DNA of 64,000 nt, from contig FOXT01000005.1 of NCBI GenBank assembly GCA_900115795.1, positions 243,015 to 307,014 on the forward strand, read 5' to 3'. Origin of the DNA: Lachnospiraceae bacterium XBB1006 (GTDB lineage: Bacteria > Bacillota > Clostridia > Lachnospirales > Lachnospiraceae). Shown piece by piece: positions 41,872-50,576 of this stretch. Under the pieces are notes generated by a model. It searched no databases. It saw nothing but the letters and a program-made list of their open reading frames with translations, and was not told the DNA's origin. Numbering within the stretch: position 1 is the first letter of the stretch; each line of letters opens with the position of its first letter. Made by a program: the position numbers and the translations under genes.

Positions 41872-42882
41872 ATGATGAAGTATGAGATGTTTAAGGAAGT
41901 AGTAAAAGAGAAGTTTCAGGAGTATTTTCATGATGATAAGGATGTAGTGAAACTTGAGTTCCATAAGGTTAACAAGATTAATCAGGAGCGCGACGGAGTA
42001 ACACTGCATAGAAATGATGGAGAAAGTCGCATTGCACCAACGCTTTATTTGCAGGATATGTATACCGAGTATCAGAAAACCGGAGATTTAGATATCGTGC
42101 TTGGCAAATTTGCTGTCAGATTGCAAGAAGCGGCATTTGAGGCAAAACAGCATAATGTGGAACAGATGCTTGACCGTGACAGTTTTAGGGATAAAGTGAT
42201 TTTCCAGCTTATTAACACCGAGCAGAACAAAGAGACGTTAGAAAGAGTCCCTCACAGACAGTTTCAGGATCTTTCCATTATTTACCGTTGGGTAGTGGAT
42301 GTGGAAAGAAATGCAGTCGCAAGTACACTGGTTACTAATAAGCTGATGGAAGATATGAAGATTTCCGAAGAAGAGTTGTTTACCTGCGCAAGCATCAATA
42401 CCAATAAGATTATGCCATCAAAAGTAATGTCAATGAACGACCTTATGCGTGAGATGTTTGCAAAAGATGGAATGCCGGAAAGTGTTATGGATCAGATGTT
42501 TGATATGATTCCAGCGGAGCAGCAGATGTATGTGATTTCTAACGAGAAGCAGACGTTTGGAGCATCGGCGTTGTTGTATGAAGAAAACCTTCATAAGCTG
42601 GCGGAACAGTTAGGCAGTGATTTGTATATCCTGCCAAGTTCCCTACATGAAGTAATTGCTATCTCCACCAATGGACATGAGCCGGAAATGTTAGCAGCGA
42701 TGGTAAACGAGATTAATATGGGAACTGTAGACTTGGCAGATCGCTTGTCCAATCAGGTTTATCATTACGATAAGAACCTGCGTAAAGTAACCATGGCAAC
42801 GGACACGCCTAATAAGCGTTTGGATGGAGTAGCAATGAATAATCCGGAAGTTACCGTTGGTGTTAAAGAACAGGTGAGATAG
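41872..42882 (+). CDS. DUF5688 family protein
   Basis: A 336-residue protein matching the DUF5688 family found in Tn1549-like ICEs of gut Firmicutes: N-terminal MMKYEMFKEVVKEKFQEYF, and a central RQFQDLSIIYRWVVD, ending in a metal-independent-looking C-terminal domain (DLYILPSSLHEVIAI, then LSNQVYHYDKNLRKVTMA). Function is not established. It starts 5 nt after the adhesin stop and abuts the TOPRIM gene. Confidence 0.8.
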   Translation: MMKYEMFKEVVKEKFQEYFHDDKDVVKLEFHKVNKINQERDGVTLHRNDGESRIAPTLYLQDMYTEYQKTGDLDIVLGKFAVRLQEAAFEAKQHNVEQMLDRDSFRDKVIFQLINTEQNKETLERVPHRQFQDLSIIYRWVVDVERNAVASTLVTNKLMEDMKISEEELFTCASINTNKIMPSKVMSMNDLMREMFAKDGMPESVMDQMFDMIPAEQQMYVISNEKQTFGASALLYEENLHKLAEQLGSDLYILPSSLHEVIAISTNGHEPEMLAAMVNEINMGTVDLADRLSNQVYHYDKNLRKVTMATDTPNKRLDGVAMNNPEVTVGVKEQVR

Positions 42883-43848
42883 ATGCCGGGATTTACAGAA
42901 GAGGAACTGCGAATTGCCAAAGACACAGACTTGGTTGCTGTAGCTAGAGAAATTGGTTTTACACCGAGAAGAGTTGGAAGCTATTTCACATTAAAAGAGA
43001 TGGATTCCATACGGATTTACAATCGCACGAACTGGTTTCGATGGTCGCGGCAGTATGATAAAGGACATAACGGCGGTTCCCAGATTGATTTTTTGAAGGA
43101 GTTTGCAGGAATGGATGTAAAGGAAGCTGTGTTCTGGCTGTTGGATTTTGTCGGGTATTCGAAGCTTGATTATAATCCGAAGCCGGTTTACCGTCCGGTG
43201 ACGAAGCAGCCGGTTGAAAAAAAGGAGTTTATTCTACCAGAAGAAAGTTGCAGTAACGCATTTTTATATTCTTACTTGTGCAATGAGCGGATGATACGAA
43301 AGGACGTGGTGGATTATTTCGTAAAGAAAAAGCTGATCTATGAAAGTCGAAAGTATCACAACATAGTGTTTAATGGAAATGACAAAAACGGCGTGACACG
43401 TTTTGCCAGTATGCGAGGCACGCATGATTATGAGGGTAAAGGCTTTAAATGCGATGTGGCAGGCAACGACAAGAATTACGGATTTAACATTAGCAATCCG
43501 GAGAGTAACCTTGTCATTGTATTTGAAGGAGCCATTGACCTGATGAGTTATGTGGATATTCTTTCGGATTATGATGAAAATATGGTTGCCCTGGGTATGC
43601 TTTCCGATGCACCGCTGAAAACCTTTTTAGAAGAGCACTCGCAAATCAATCAGATTCGGTTTTGCTTGGATGCAGATGTACCGGGGAAGGAGGCGACCAA
43701 GGTGCTGATGGAGAAATATCAGGTGCTTGGATACGCTGTGGAATATGCTCCGGTTCCGGATGGTGCGAAGGATTTTAATGAGTGGTTGGTGTCTCAGAGA
43801 AAGATTTTGCAGCCAAATCAGAATGAACTTAAAAAGTCAGTTCAGTGA
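42883..43848 (+). CDS. DUF3991/TOPRIM domain protein (primase-like)
   Basis: A 321-residue protein. An N-terminal zinc-less DUF3991 part (RVGSYFTLKEMDSIRIYNRTNWFRW, then GGSQIDFLKEFAGMDVKEAVFWLLDF) is followed by a TOPRIM fold with VIVFEGAIDLMSYVDIL (the E) and IRFCLDADVPGKEATK (the DxD). Such proteins are thought to prime complementary-strand synthesis of ICE DNA. The last codons of the gene lie in the first copy of the 22-bp repeat array, so the array encodes its C-terminus KSVQ. Confidence 0.85.
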   Translation: MPGFTEEELRIAKDTDLVAVAREIGFTPRRVGSYFTLKEMDSIRIYNRTNWFRWSRQYDKGHNGGSQIDFLKEFAGMDVKEAVFWLLDFVGYSKLDYNPKPVYRPVTKQPVEKKEFILPEESCSNAFLYSYLCNERMIRKDVVDYFVKKKLIYESRKYHNIVFNGNDKNGVTRFASMRGTHDYEGKGFKCDVAGNDKNYGFNISNPESNLVIVFEGAIDLMSYVDILSDYDENMVALGMLSDAPLKTFLEEHSQINQIRFCLDADVPGKEATKVLMEKYQVLGYAVEYAPVPDGAKDFNEWLVSQRKILQPNQNELKKSVQ

Positions 43849-43985
43849 ACTTAAAAAGTAAGTTCATAAAAAAATAGGATTTCTGGGGAGAACGAAAAAA
43901 GAACTTAAAAGGTCAGTTCAGTGAACTTAAAAGGTCAGTTCAGCGAACTTAAAAAGTCAGTTCAATGAACTTAAAAGGTCAGTTC
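43825..43985 (+). repeat. Six-copy palindromic 22-bp repeat array
   Basis: Copies of GAACTTAAAARGTCAGTTC (a GAACT...AGTTC inverted repeat) at 43825, 43847, 43901, 43923, 43945 and 43967. Spacing is 22 nt except for a 54-nt gap between copies 2 and 3. Copy 2 has AAG in place of CAG (GTAAGTTC). The first overlaps the TOPRIM stop codon; the last is followed by TTTTT, which gives a terminator-like end. The array lies just upstream of oriT. Likely a binding array for a replication or relaxosome protein. Confidence 0.88.
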
Positions 43986-44005
43986 TTTTTGCTAAAAAGA
44001 GGGTT

Positions 44006-44060
44006 TTAGGGGTTCTCCCCTAACAAGATGCGAAACATATATAGGTTTTGCGTATCTTGC
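44006..44060 (+). other. Predicted origin of transfer (oriT) with nick site
   Basis: Hairpin TTAGGGG-TTCT-CCCCTAA (44006-44023) is followed by inverted repeat arms CAAGATGCGAAAC (44024-44036) and GTTTTGCGTATCTTG (44045-44059). The right arm ends TATCTTG with C next, which fits the MOBP nick consensus YATCYTG|Y; the nick is predicted between 44059 and 44060. MobC and the relaxase follow at once. Confidence 0.78.
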
Positions 44061-44081
44061 CATGTACAGGTGGAAGGGAAA

Positions 44082-44414
44082 ATGGAACAGGAAAGAAAAA
44101 CGGTAAAGAAGCTTTTTCTGATGACGGAGAGGGAAGCGACCCTTCTTCACGAGAAAGCAGAGGAAAAAAGTATGTCGGAAGGAGCCTATGTGCGGTTCCT
44201 TTTGAGCCAAAAACCGAATGACTATCCCGAGATCCGTCTGCTTATGAAAGAGCTGATTAATGAAATCAATAAGATTAGTGTTGGTGTCAATCAGATTATA
44301 AAAAGGGATGATTGCGAAGGATACCGGGAAGAAGATAAAGAGCGATTGATTGCGTATCTTAAGAAGGTAACCCGGCTTATGCAGGAGGTGATTGGTAAGC
44401 TTGGCGACAAGTAA
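44082..44414 (+). CDS. MobC-like relaxosome accessory protein
   Basis: A 110-residue DNA-binding protein of the MobC/RHH kind: KLFLMTEREATLLHEKAEEKSMSEGAYVRFLLSQKP gives the ribbon-helix-helix, and the C-terminal half (LLMKELINEINKISVGVNQIIKR) carries the MobC N-x-x-G-x-N-x-N pattern as ISVGVNQI. It helps the relaxase open oriT. ATG 44082 follows AAGGGAAA; the ATG at 44028 in frame lies inside the oriT. The relaxase start overlaps its end. Confidence 0.82.
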   Translation: MEQERKTVKKLFLMTEREATLLHEKAEEKSMSEGAYVRFLLSQKPNDYPEIRLLMKELINEINKISVGVNQIIKRDDCEGYREEDKERLIAYLKKVTRLMQEVIGKLGDK

Positions 44415-45816
44415 AATCCTGCACATGAAAGATAGTGGAAAATCCTTTCACGGAAGGCACTTGAAGGAATCCATTAAGTATATCACAGCACCGGAGAAAA
44501 CCCAGGGGCAGCGTCTTGTAAATGGTTGGAACTGTTCCCCGGATTGCGCTTTTGCGCAGATGATGGATACAAAAGGTAAATTTCAAAAGATAACCGGAAG
44601 ACAGGGGTATCATATCATTATTTCGTTTGCGGAAAATGAGATTGATGCAGATACCGCTTTTGAACTGACAGGAAAGTTTGTCAGGGAATATCTAGGGCAT
44701 GAGTATGAAGCCGTTTATGCAGTGCATGACAATACGGAGCATATTCATGCCCATATTGTTTTTAACAGTATTAGTTTCCTTACGGGAAATAAGTACCGCT
44801 ACCAGAAAGGAGACTGGGCGAAATTCATTCAGCCCATTACGAACCGACTTTGTCAGGAGTATGGCCTGTCAACGATTGAAATTGAAAATGAGAAAGCAGG
44901 AAATGAGTATTACAAAGAATGGAATGTGTATCGGGATGGTCCGTTTGTATGGGCGGACATGATTAAGAAGGATATTGATGCGGCGATTGCAAAGGCAGAT
45001 AGCTATGAATATTTTCTTGCAAGTCTTCAGTACCTTGGATATGAGGTGAAGCAGGGAAAATATGTGGCTGTAAAACCGCCTGGATTAAAGCGATTTAAGC
45101 GGTTGAAAACCCTTGGAGATCAGTATGCGGAAGAAGCAATCCGGAGACGCATTTTTATGGAGACGGAAGAAACACTCCATGAAGAGAGTGTGGAGGATGC
45201 TATCAAAATCGTGAGCCAGAAATTACCAAAGGCAAAAAGAGCCAAGCTGACACCGATGCAAAAGAACTATTATGCAAGACTTTACCGGCTCGGTTTGTTA
45301 AAGCGACGCCCATATTCCCAGGTATGGAAGTACAGGGATGAAATCCGCAGAATGGAAAAACTGCAGGAGGAGTACCTGTTCTTAATCAAACATGATATTG
45401 CATCGATTGCAGAACTGGAAGAATTAAAGGAGACATTACGTCAGGATAAGAAAGCATACGCGGCTCAAAAGACACGGATATTCCGGGAAAAGAAGAAAAG
45501 TGAAAATCTTTTTGTGATTGCGGATGAGATGAAGGATTATCTAGAGGCGGAAAGAGCTTTTCAGATGGGAGATGAGACCTTCTTGGAGGAGCATGAAAAG
45601 TGGAAAGAACTGGAACTTTGCTTGGAAGAGAAGCACCAGTCTTATGAAACAGTGCAAATGCTTCGTGACTATTACAAAAAAGAGATGGATGCATGTGCAG
45701 AGAAAGTGAGAGCGTTGGCGAAAGAAGAACGGATACTGAATCGTATCACAGAAGAGGATTCGTCTAACAGAGTCATTGAAAAAGAGAAAACACAGAAACA
45801 AACAAGAAAACGCTAG
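44401..45816 (+). CDS. MOBP-type relaxase
   Basis: A 471-residue relaxase that nicks oriT and stays covalently bound to the transferred strand. The N-terminal catalytic domain shows KESIKYITAPEKT, a Tyr in motif I, and the three-His site in DNTEHIHAHIVFNS. C-terminal half is coiled-coil (ELEELKETLRQDKKAYAAQK). The TTG at 44401 is chosen since MATSKIL is the usual relaxase start and AGGAGG lies 12 nt before it; TTG 44392 and ATG 44425 are alternatives. It overlaps mobC by 14 nt. The oriT lies 0.35 kb upstream. Confidence 0.88.
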   Translation: MATSKILHMKDSGKSFHGRHLKESIKYITAPEKTQGQRLVNGWNCSPDCAFAQMMDTKGKFQKITGRQGYHIIISFAENEIDADTAFELTGKFVREYLGHEYEAVYAVHDNTEHIHAHIVFNSISFLTGNKYRYQKGDWAKFIQPITNRLCQEYGLSTIEIENEKAGNEYYKEWNVYRDGPFVWADMIKKDIDAAIAKADSYEYFLASLQYLGYEVKQGKYVAVKPPGLKRFKRLKTLGDQYAEEAIRRRIFMETEETLHEESVEDAIKIVSQKLPKAKRAKLTPMQKNYYARLYRLGLLKRRPYSQVWKYRDEIRRMEKLQEEYLFLIKHDIASIAELEELKETLRQDKKAYAAQKTRIFREKKKSENLFVIADEMKDYLEAERAFQMGDETFLEEHEKWKELELCLEEKHQSYETVQMLRDYYKKEMDACAEKVRALAKEERILNRITEEDSSNRVIEKEKTQKQTRKR

Positions 45817-45831
45817 GAAAGAGGTGGCAAA

Positions 45832-46920
45832 GTGGAAAAGGAGCTATTAGAAAACAGTCAGATTCTTCGTTTAGAGGAACTAAAAGAACGATTTCGGCTT
45901 TCTGAGGAAGCCATAGCATTGATTCAAGAGGACTGGGCTGCGGGTTTAACTCCGGAGCAGACCGATGAATATACCGATCCGAAGCTTGCTTTATGGCAGA
46001 TGAAGATGATTTCAAAGTGTTTGCATAAGCACGTTGATTCTTCCGTAATTTCGCTTATCAAGCAGAAAAAGTACGAGAAGGATTATCTGGAGACGGTTCT
46101 TCAAATCTATGATGGCGATGTCCCGAAAATGCAGGTGGAAACATGGATACAGAGAACCGGTAATGTCAATATGCTGATGCAGTATTACGAGCGTTATAAG
46201 GAGAAAATGCAGATGGATGAACAGCAAGCAATCATTGAAGATGAGTTAAAGCGGGAGCAGGAAGCGGATCATTCCATGGAGAAACGTTTTTTGCAGTTGT
46301 CAGAAACGGTGCAGAAGTTACTTGACGGACAACAAAAAGTGCAGGATTTGAAGAAGCATTTTGAGGAGCAGGCGGAAGAGCTATCTAGGCTTCGTAAGGA
46401 GAAAGAAAAGCTTGAAGGCGCACTTTCAAAATGTAATGAAGAGAAAATGAAAGAAAAATACGATCGGGAAAGATGCGAGGCATCTTTAGCACAAAAGCGA
46501 ACGGAAGTGGAAGAATTAAAGCGAAAACTCCGTCAAACCAAGGAAAGCAAACCGGTAAAAGAAGAGAAAACCGAAGAAATGAAACCGAAAGTTGAAGTAG
46601 TATACCATACTGCGATGACGGATAACAGCGGACACGTGATTGCAAGTCTTCCGGTGGAACGAAATACAAGGAATGTTGCAAGACGTACCGGAGTTCTGGC
46701 GGCTTTTGCTTTTCGCAAAAAGTCCCGAAGGGATATTGTGCGGTTGGTGACCGAGCGGCAGTTGTCGCAAGGTCAGTTAGAACAGATTCGTGCGGCTATT
46801 GAAAAGGGACTTAAGGAAGAGCAGCTTATTCATATCATTCACAGCGGTTTATCGCCGGAACAGATGAAAGAATTGGTGGAGATTGCTGTTTCCTTGAATC
46901 AGTGCGGCTACAGTAGTTAG
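45832..46920 (+). CDS. Coiled-coil protein of the transfer operon
   Basis: A 362-residue protein. N-terminal helical part (about 1-125), then a long charged coiled coil (about 130-245: EEQAEELSRLRKEKEKLEGAL), and a C-terminal helical domain (DIVRLVTERQLSQGQLEQIRAAIEKGLKEEQLIHIIHSGLSPEQMKEL). The closing repeat-like segments L-S-x-x-Q resemble the C-terminal tail of the VirD4 protein at 50.1 kb. Probably an accessory transfer factor; no enzyme motif. GTG start after GAGGTGG. Confidence 0.68.
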   Translation: MEKELLENSQILRLEELKERFRLSEEAIALIQEDWAAGLTPEQTDEYTDPKLALWQMKMISKCLHKHVDSSVISLIKQKKYEKDYLETVLQIYDGDVPKMQVETWIQRTGNVNMLMQYYERYKEKMQMDEQQAIIEDELKREQEADHSMEKRFLQLSETVQKLLDGQQKVQDLKKHFEEQAEELSRLRKEKEKLEGALSKCNEEKMKEKYDRERCEASLAQKRTEVEELKRKLRQTKESKPVKEEKTEEMKPKVEVVYHTAMTDNSGHVIASLPVERNTRNVARRTGVLAAFAFRKKSRRDIVRLVTERQLSQGQLEQIRAAIEKGLKEEQLIHIIHSGLSPEQMKELVEIAVSLNQCGYSS

Positions 46921-46935
46921 AAGGGAGTGTGAAAC

Positions 46936-48051
46936 ATGCCGGAAGAAATACAGGAGGCAGTGCAGATTATTCGTGTTGCCTACGATGGAATTGAAATTGC
47001 CATGAAGGTTGGAAGTGGTGGTATCGGCACCATAAAAAAGGTGGTGGGTGTTATCAAGGGACTTTTGGATTATGAGAAGTCCCTTGGAAAAACCAGTATG
47101 CGAAAGCTGTTAAAGCGAGGCGGTGACTTGCAGGTATTGCAGTTTAAGACATCCGATATGTCCAAAGTAAAGAAAATGGCGAAAAAGTATGGAATTTTGT
47201 ATTCGGTTTTACCGGATGTAAATCCGGAAGATGGTCTGTCAGAGATTATTTTCCATGCGGAGGCGGTGCCACGAGCCAATATGATTTTACAGAAATTAAA
47301 ATCCGATCAGGCGAAGGTCAAGAGCTTTGAAGAGTATGTACGGGAAAATGGTGGTTCCAAGGCAGACAAACTGATTAACTTTTTTCGCAGGCAGAAAAAG
47401 GTAGCAGATAAAGAGCAGGACATAGATGGCGTAGAAATCAATACGACTCTGGATAACCTGATTGAAAAGGTTGGAAATTATGCGATTGATGAAGAAAAGG
47501 TCACGCTAGATGGAATCAAGGAGAACTTTTCCATTGACCGGGTAGAGGCAGAAAGTGTGCTAAAACGGCTGATTACCATGGGACTTTTGTCAAAGGGTGA
47601 CGGAACCGGAAAGCACACGGTGTTGATGGATAAGGAGGCTTTTGAAAAACGTATTCGTGGATATCGTGATTTGGCAGAACGTATGCGAGCTGTAGCAAAA
47701 TCCAAGGATATGAACTTGGCGGATGTGACCATCAGTAAGACCTTGATTGCCAAAGAGAGTGATACTGCGGTAAAAACACGCGTACCGGGAACATGGGGCG
47801 AAAACGTAAGATATGTGTGGTTGAAAAAAGAAAATATCATGGATATCTACAATGGAAAAACCATGTTGACCTTCCTTGAAAAGAGTAAGGATTACAAGCT
47901 GTATGATGCAGAAAACCGTGTGGTGGAAGTTATAAAGGGAGAGGAACTTTATAATAAACACTATGATCAGGTTGAAGCAGCGGTGCGTGAACGCTACGAA
48001 CAGGTAAAGAAGGATAAGACCATCACGACTACGAAGGCGAAAAGGAGATAA
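46936..48051 (+). CDS. PcfB family (DUF3801) protein
   Basis: A 371-residue protein. The first 160 residues match PcfB/DUF3801 (a conserved neighbour of coupling proteins): LLKRGGDLQVLQFKTSDMSKVKKMAKKYGILYSVL, then AVPRANMILQKL. In pCF10 PcfB helps recruit substrate for the coupling protein PcfC. The C-terminal part is an added basic domain. The VirD4 gene starts 3 nt after its stop, as in other Tn1549-like elements. Confidence 0.85.
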   Translation: MPEEIQEAVQIIRVAYDGIEIAMKVGSGGIGTIKKVVGVIKGLLDYEKSLGKTSMRKLLKRGGDLQVLQFKTSDMSKVKKMAKKYGILYSVLPDVNPEDGLSEIIFHAEAVPRANMILQKLKSDQAKVKSFEEYVRENGGSKADKLINFFRRQKKVADKEQDIDGVEINTTLDNLIEKVGNYAIDEEKVTLDGIKENFSIDRVEAESVLKRLITMGLLSKGDGTGKHTVLMDKEAFEKRIRGYRDLAERMRAVAKSKDMNLADVTISKTLIAKESDTAVKTRVPGTWGENVRYVWLKKENIMDIYNGKTMLTFLEKSKDYKLYDAENRVVEVIKGEELYNKHYDQVEAAVRERYEQVKKDKTITTTKAKRR

Positions 48052-48054
48052 CGG

Positions 48055-50208
48055 ATGCAGACAACAAAGAAAAAGCCGTATTTACCGCTCATTGCCATAG
48101 GAGCGGTGTTATCTCTCTATGGCGGTTATCTTGCAGGTGGAGCATATAAAAAAGGGATGAATCTGTGGCAGTTTTTGGATGCGTTCAGCAGGGTATGGGA
48201 ACATCCGGTAGGTAACTATTTTAATGAATACACGCTAAAAGCGGTGGCTGTGACATGTTTTGTTTACACCATCGCTTTGATTATGTATTACACCAGCCAA
48301 AGGAATTTTATGCCCGGTAAGGAATACGGAACTGCGAGGATTGCAACACCTCAGGAAGCAAATCGAAAGCTTAGGGATAAAGATCCGCAGTATAACCGGA
48401 TTCTGAGTCAGAATGTGCGAATGAGTCTGGATACCCGCCATACGAAATTGAATAATAACATTCTAATCATCGGCGGAAGTGGTGCCGGAAAAACATTTTA
48501 TGAGGTAAAACCGAATTTAATGCAAATGCCAAAGCGTTGTTCCTTTATCTGTACCGACCCGAAGGGTGAAATCTTGCGTAGTTGCGGAGGAATGTTACAG
48601 CGTAACGGTTACAACGTAAAAGTAATCAACCTGTTGGAGATGGATAAGTCCGATGGTTATAATCCATTTTCCTATATTCGAGAAGAAACGGATGTGGTGA
48701 AGCTGATTACAAATCTTATCAGTAATACGACACCAAAGGGGAGCGCACCTTCCGATCCGTTTTGGGAAAAAGCGGAGGGCCTGTTTTTACAGGCTCTTTT
48801 CTATTATGTTTGGATGGAAGAGCCGCCGGATAAACAGAATTTCAAAACAGTGCTGAAGCTACTTGCAGAAGCAGAGGTGCAGGAGCAAGGCAAGCCATCC
48901 AAACTGGATGTCCGGATGAAGTATTTGGAAGAAACCAATCCCATGAAGGAAAATCACCCGGCCGTTAAGCAGTATAACAAAGTTATGCGCGGTGCGGGAG
49001 ATACAGTGCGATCCATTATTATCAGCGTGAATTCCCGGTTGGCGTATCTGGAAAATCAACAGGTGTTAAAGCTGCTTGAAAAAGATGAATTAAACCTGGC
49101 GGAGTTAGGGATTGGCGTAAATGGGGATGAGACAACGAAAACAGCCCTATTTTGTGTGATCCCTGATTCGGATAAGTCCTATAACTTTATTATCGGCATG
49201 TTATATACCCAAATATTTCAGGAACTGTACTACCAGGCAGATTTCAAATATGGAGGGAGATTGCCGATTCATGTGACGTTTATGTTGGACGAGTTTGCCA
49301 ATGTGGCACTTCCGGACGACTTTTGCTCGTTGCTTTCTACTATGCGAAGCCGAGAAATCAGCTCCATTATCATTATTCAGAACCTAGCACAGATAAAGGC
49401 ACTGTTTAAGGATACGTGGGAGACGATTCCCGGTAACTGCGATACCCTTATTTATCTTGGTGGTAATGAGCAGAGTACACATAAGTATATTTCTGAATTG
49501 CTGGGAAAGGGAACCATTGATAAGAAGTCATCCGGAGAAACAAGGGGACGGCAGGGAAGTTCCTCGCGTAATTATGATGTGCTCGGAAGGGAGCTTTTGA
49601 CGCCGGATGAGGCGAGAAAATTCGATAACCAGAACTGTATCATCTTTATCCGTGGACTGGACCCTGTTGTAGATAAGAAGTTTATTCCCTTTGGTCATCG
49701 GATGTTTAAGCAGACGGCAGATGGCGGCGGCGCGCCGTTTGTATATAAGAGACGGCAGATGCAGGTGGTAGGAAAAGAGTTTGAATTACTGGGCGAAAGA
49801 GCCTTGAAATTCTATGAAAATCAGCAACAGGATGGAAAACCTGTTTATATAGATAACCTGAAGCTTGATGAGCTTGAGCTGCTATCGGAAATGGAGGTAA
49901 GAGAGCGATTCCAATCGATGGTTGAGAAACAACAGAAAGAAAAAAGAGATGAAGAACAGGGAAACGAGCTCGAATACACCAATGAGGAAGCAGACAATGA
50001 AGCAACGGGTGAAGGCGACTCGATTATGAAACGTATGACTAAGATGCAGTTTTCCAAAGAGCAGAAGGATGAACTGCGCAAGGCTATCGAAATGAAGATG
50101 CCGGAAGAAGAAATCTTAAAGTTCTTTTATCCCGATGTTCCGGTAGAACAGATGCGGGATTTTAATCGAGGCTATGAACAATTTATACGAAAAGAAGGGA
50201 GAAATTAA
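48055..50208 (+). CDS. Type IV coupling protein VirD4/PcfC
   Basis: A 717-residue membrane ATPase that links the relaxosome to the transfer channel. Two N-terminal membrane segments (about residues 8-28 and 62-82), Walker A GGSGAGKT near residue 142, Walker B FMLDEFANVALP near 410, then STMRSREISSIIIIQNLAQ. C-terminal acidic tail (about 630-717) ends in MRDFNRGYEQFIRKE. All are features of VirD4/TraG family members in Tn1549-like ICEs. It is directly preceded by pcfB and followed 2 nt later by the pilin-like gene. Confidence 0.93.
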   Translation: MQTTKKKPYLPLIAIGAVLSLYGGYLAGGAYKKGMNLWQFLDAFSRVWEHPVGNYFNEYTLKAVAVTCFVYTIALIMYYTSQRNFMPGKEYGTARIATPQEANRKLRDKDPQYNRILSQNVRMSLDTRHTKLNNNILIIGGSGAGKTFYEVKPNLMQMPKRCSFICTDPKGEILRSCGGMLQRNGYNVKVINLLEMDKSDGYNPFSYIREETDVVKLITNLISNTTPKGSAPSDPFWEKAEGLFLQALFYYVWMEEPPDKQNFKTVLKLLAEAEVQEQGKPSKLDVRMKYLEETNPMKENHPAVKQYNKVMRGAGDTVRSIIISVNSRLAYLENQQVLKLLEKDELNLAELGIGVNGDETTKTALFCVIPDSDKSYNFIIGMLYTQIFQELYYQADFKYGGRLPIHVTFMLDEFANVALPDDFCSLLSTMRSREISSIIIIQNLAQIKALFKDTWETIPGNCDTLIYLGGNEQSTHKYISELLGKGTIDKKSSGETRGRQGSSSRNYDVLGRELLTPDEARKFDNQNCIIFIRGLDPVVDKKFIPFGHRMFKQTADGGGAPFVYKRRQMQVVGKEFELLGERALKFYENQQQDGKPVYIDNLKLDELELLSEMEVRERFQSMVEKQQKEKRDEEQGNELEYTNEEADNEATGEGDSIMKRMTKMQFSKEQKDELRKAIEMKMPEEEILKFFYPDVPVEQMRDFNRGYEQFIRKEGRN

Positions 50209-50210
50209 CG

Positions 50211-50558
50211 ATGAAAAAGTTAATACAGATGAAGCAGAAGGCAGTGGCTGGAGTAGTCACTGCCATTACTTATGCCAATTATATGGTTGGAACCGCTTAT
50301 GCCAGCGGAACCGGTGGAAGTGGAGGCGGAACCAGTGGTAATGTAGAAAAAATTGTAAAACCATTAAAGAGCTTAAAAACGCTGGTGATTGCGGTAATCG
50401 GTGCGATAGGAGTGATTATTATCGCTAAAAACGTCATGGAGTTTGCCCAGGCTTACCAGCAGCAGGATTCCTCTACCATGCATTCTGCATTAAAAGGAAT
50501 TGTTGCCGGAGTCATGATGGCAAGTGTATCCACTGTTTTAACCATACTTGGAATTTAG
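50211..50558 (+). CDS. Maff2 family (VirB2/TrbC-like) small membrane protein
   Basis: A 115-residue protein with a signal-like N-terminus (AVAGVVTAITYANYMVGTAYASG), a glycine-rich linker and two membrane segments (LKTLVIAVIGAIGVIIIAKNV and GIVAGVMMASVSTVLTILGI). This is the Maff2 family, in the position of VirB2-type subunits in Tn1549-like transfer modules. It lies 2 nt after virD4 and 18 nt before the virB6-like gene. Confidence 0.85.
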   Translation: MKKLIQMKQKAVAGVVTAITYANYMVGTAYASGTGGSGGGTSGNVEKIVKPLKSLKTLVIAVIGAIGVIIIAKNVMEFAQAYQQQDSSTMHSALKGIVAGVMMASVSTVLTILGI

Positions 50559-50576
50559 GAAGGGGTGAAATAAGGC

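Noticed and set aside
43825-43985. CRISPR-like array
   Set aside because: The copies are nearly contiguous at 22-nt phasing with 3-nt gaps; there are no unique spacers of 30 nt or so and no cas genes.
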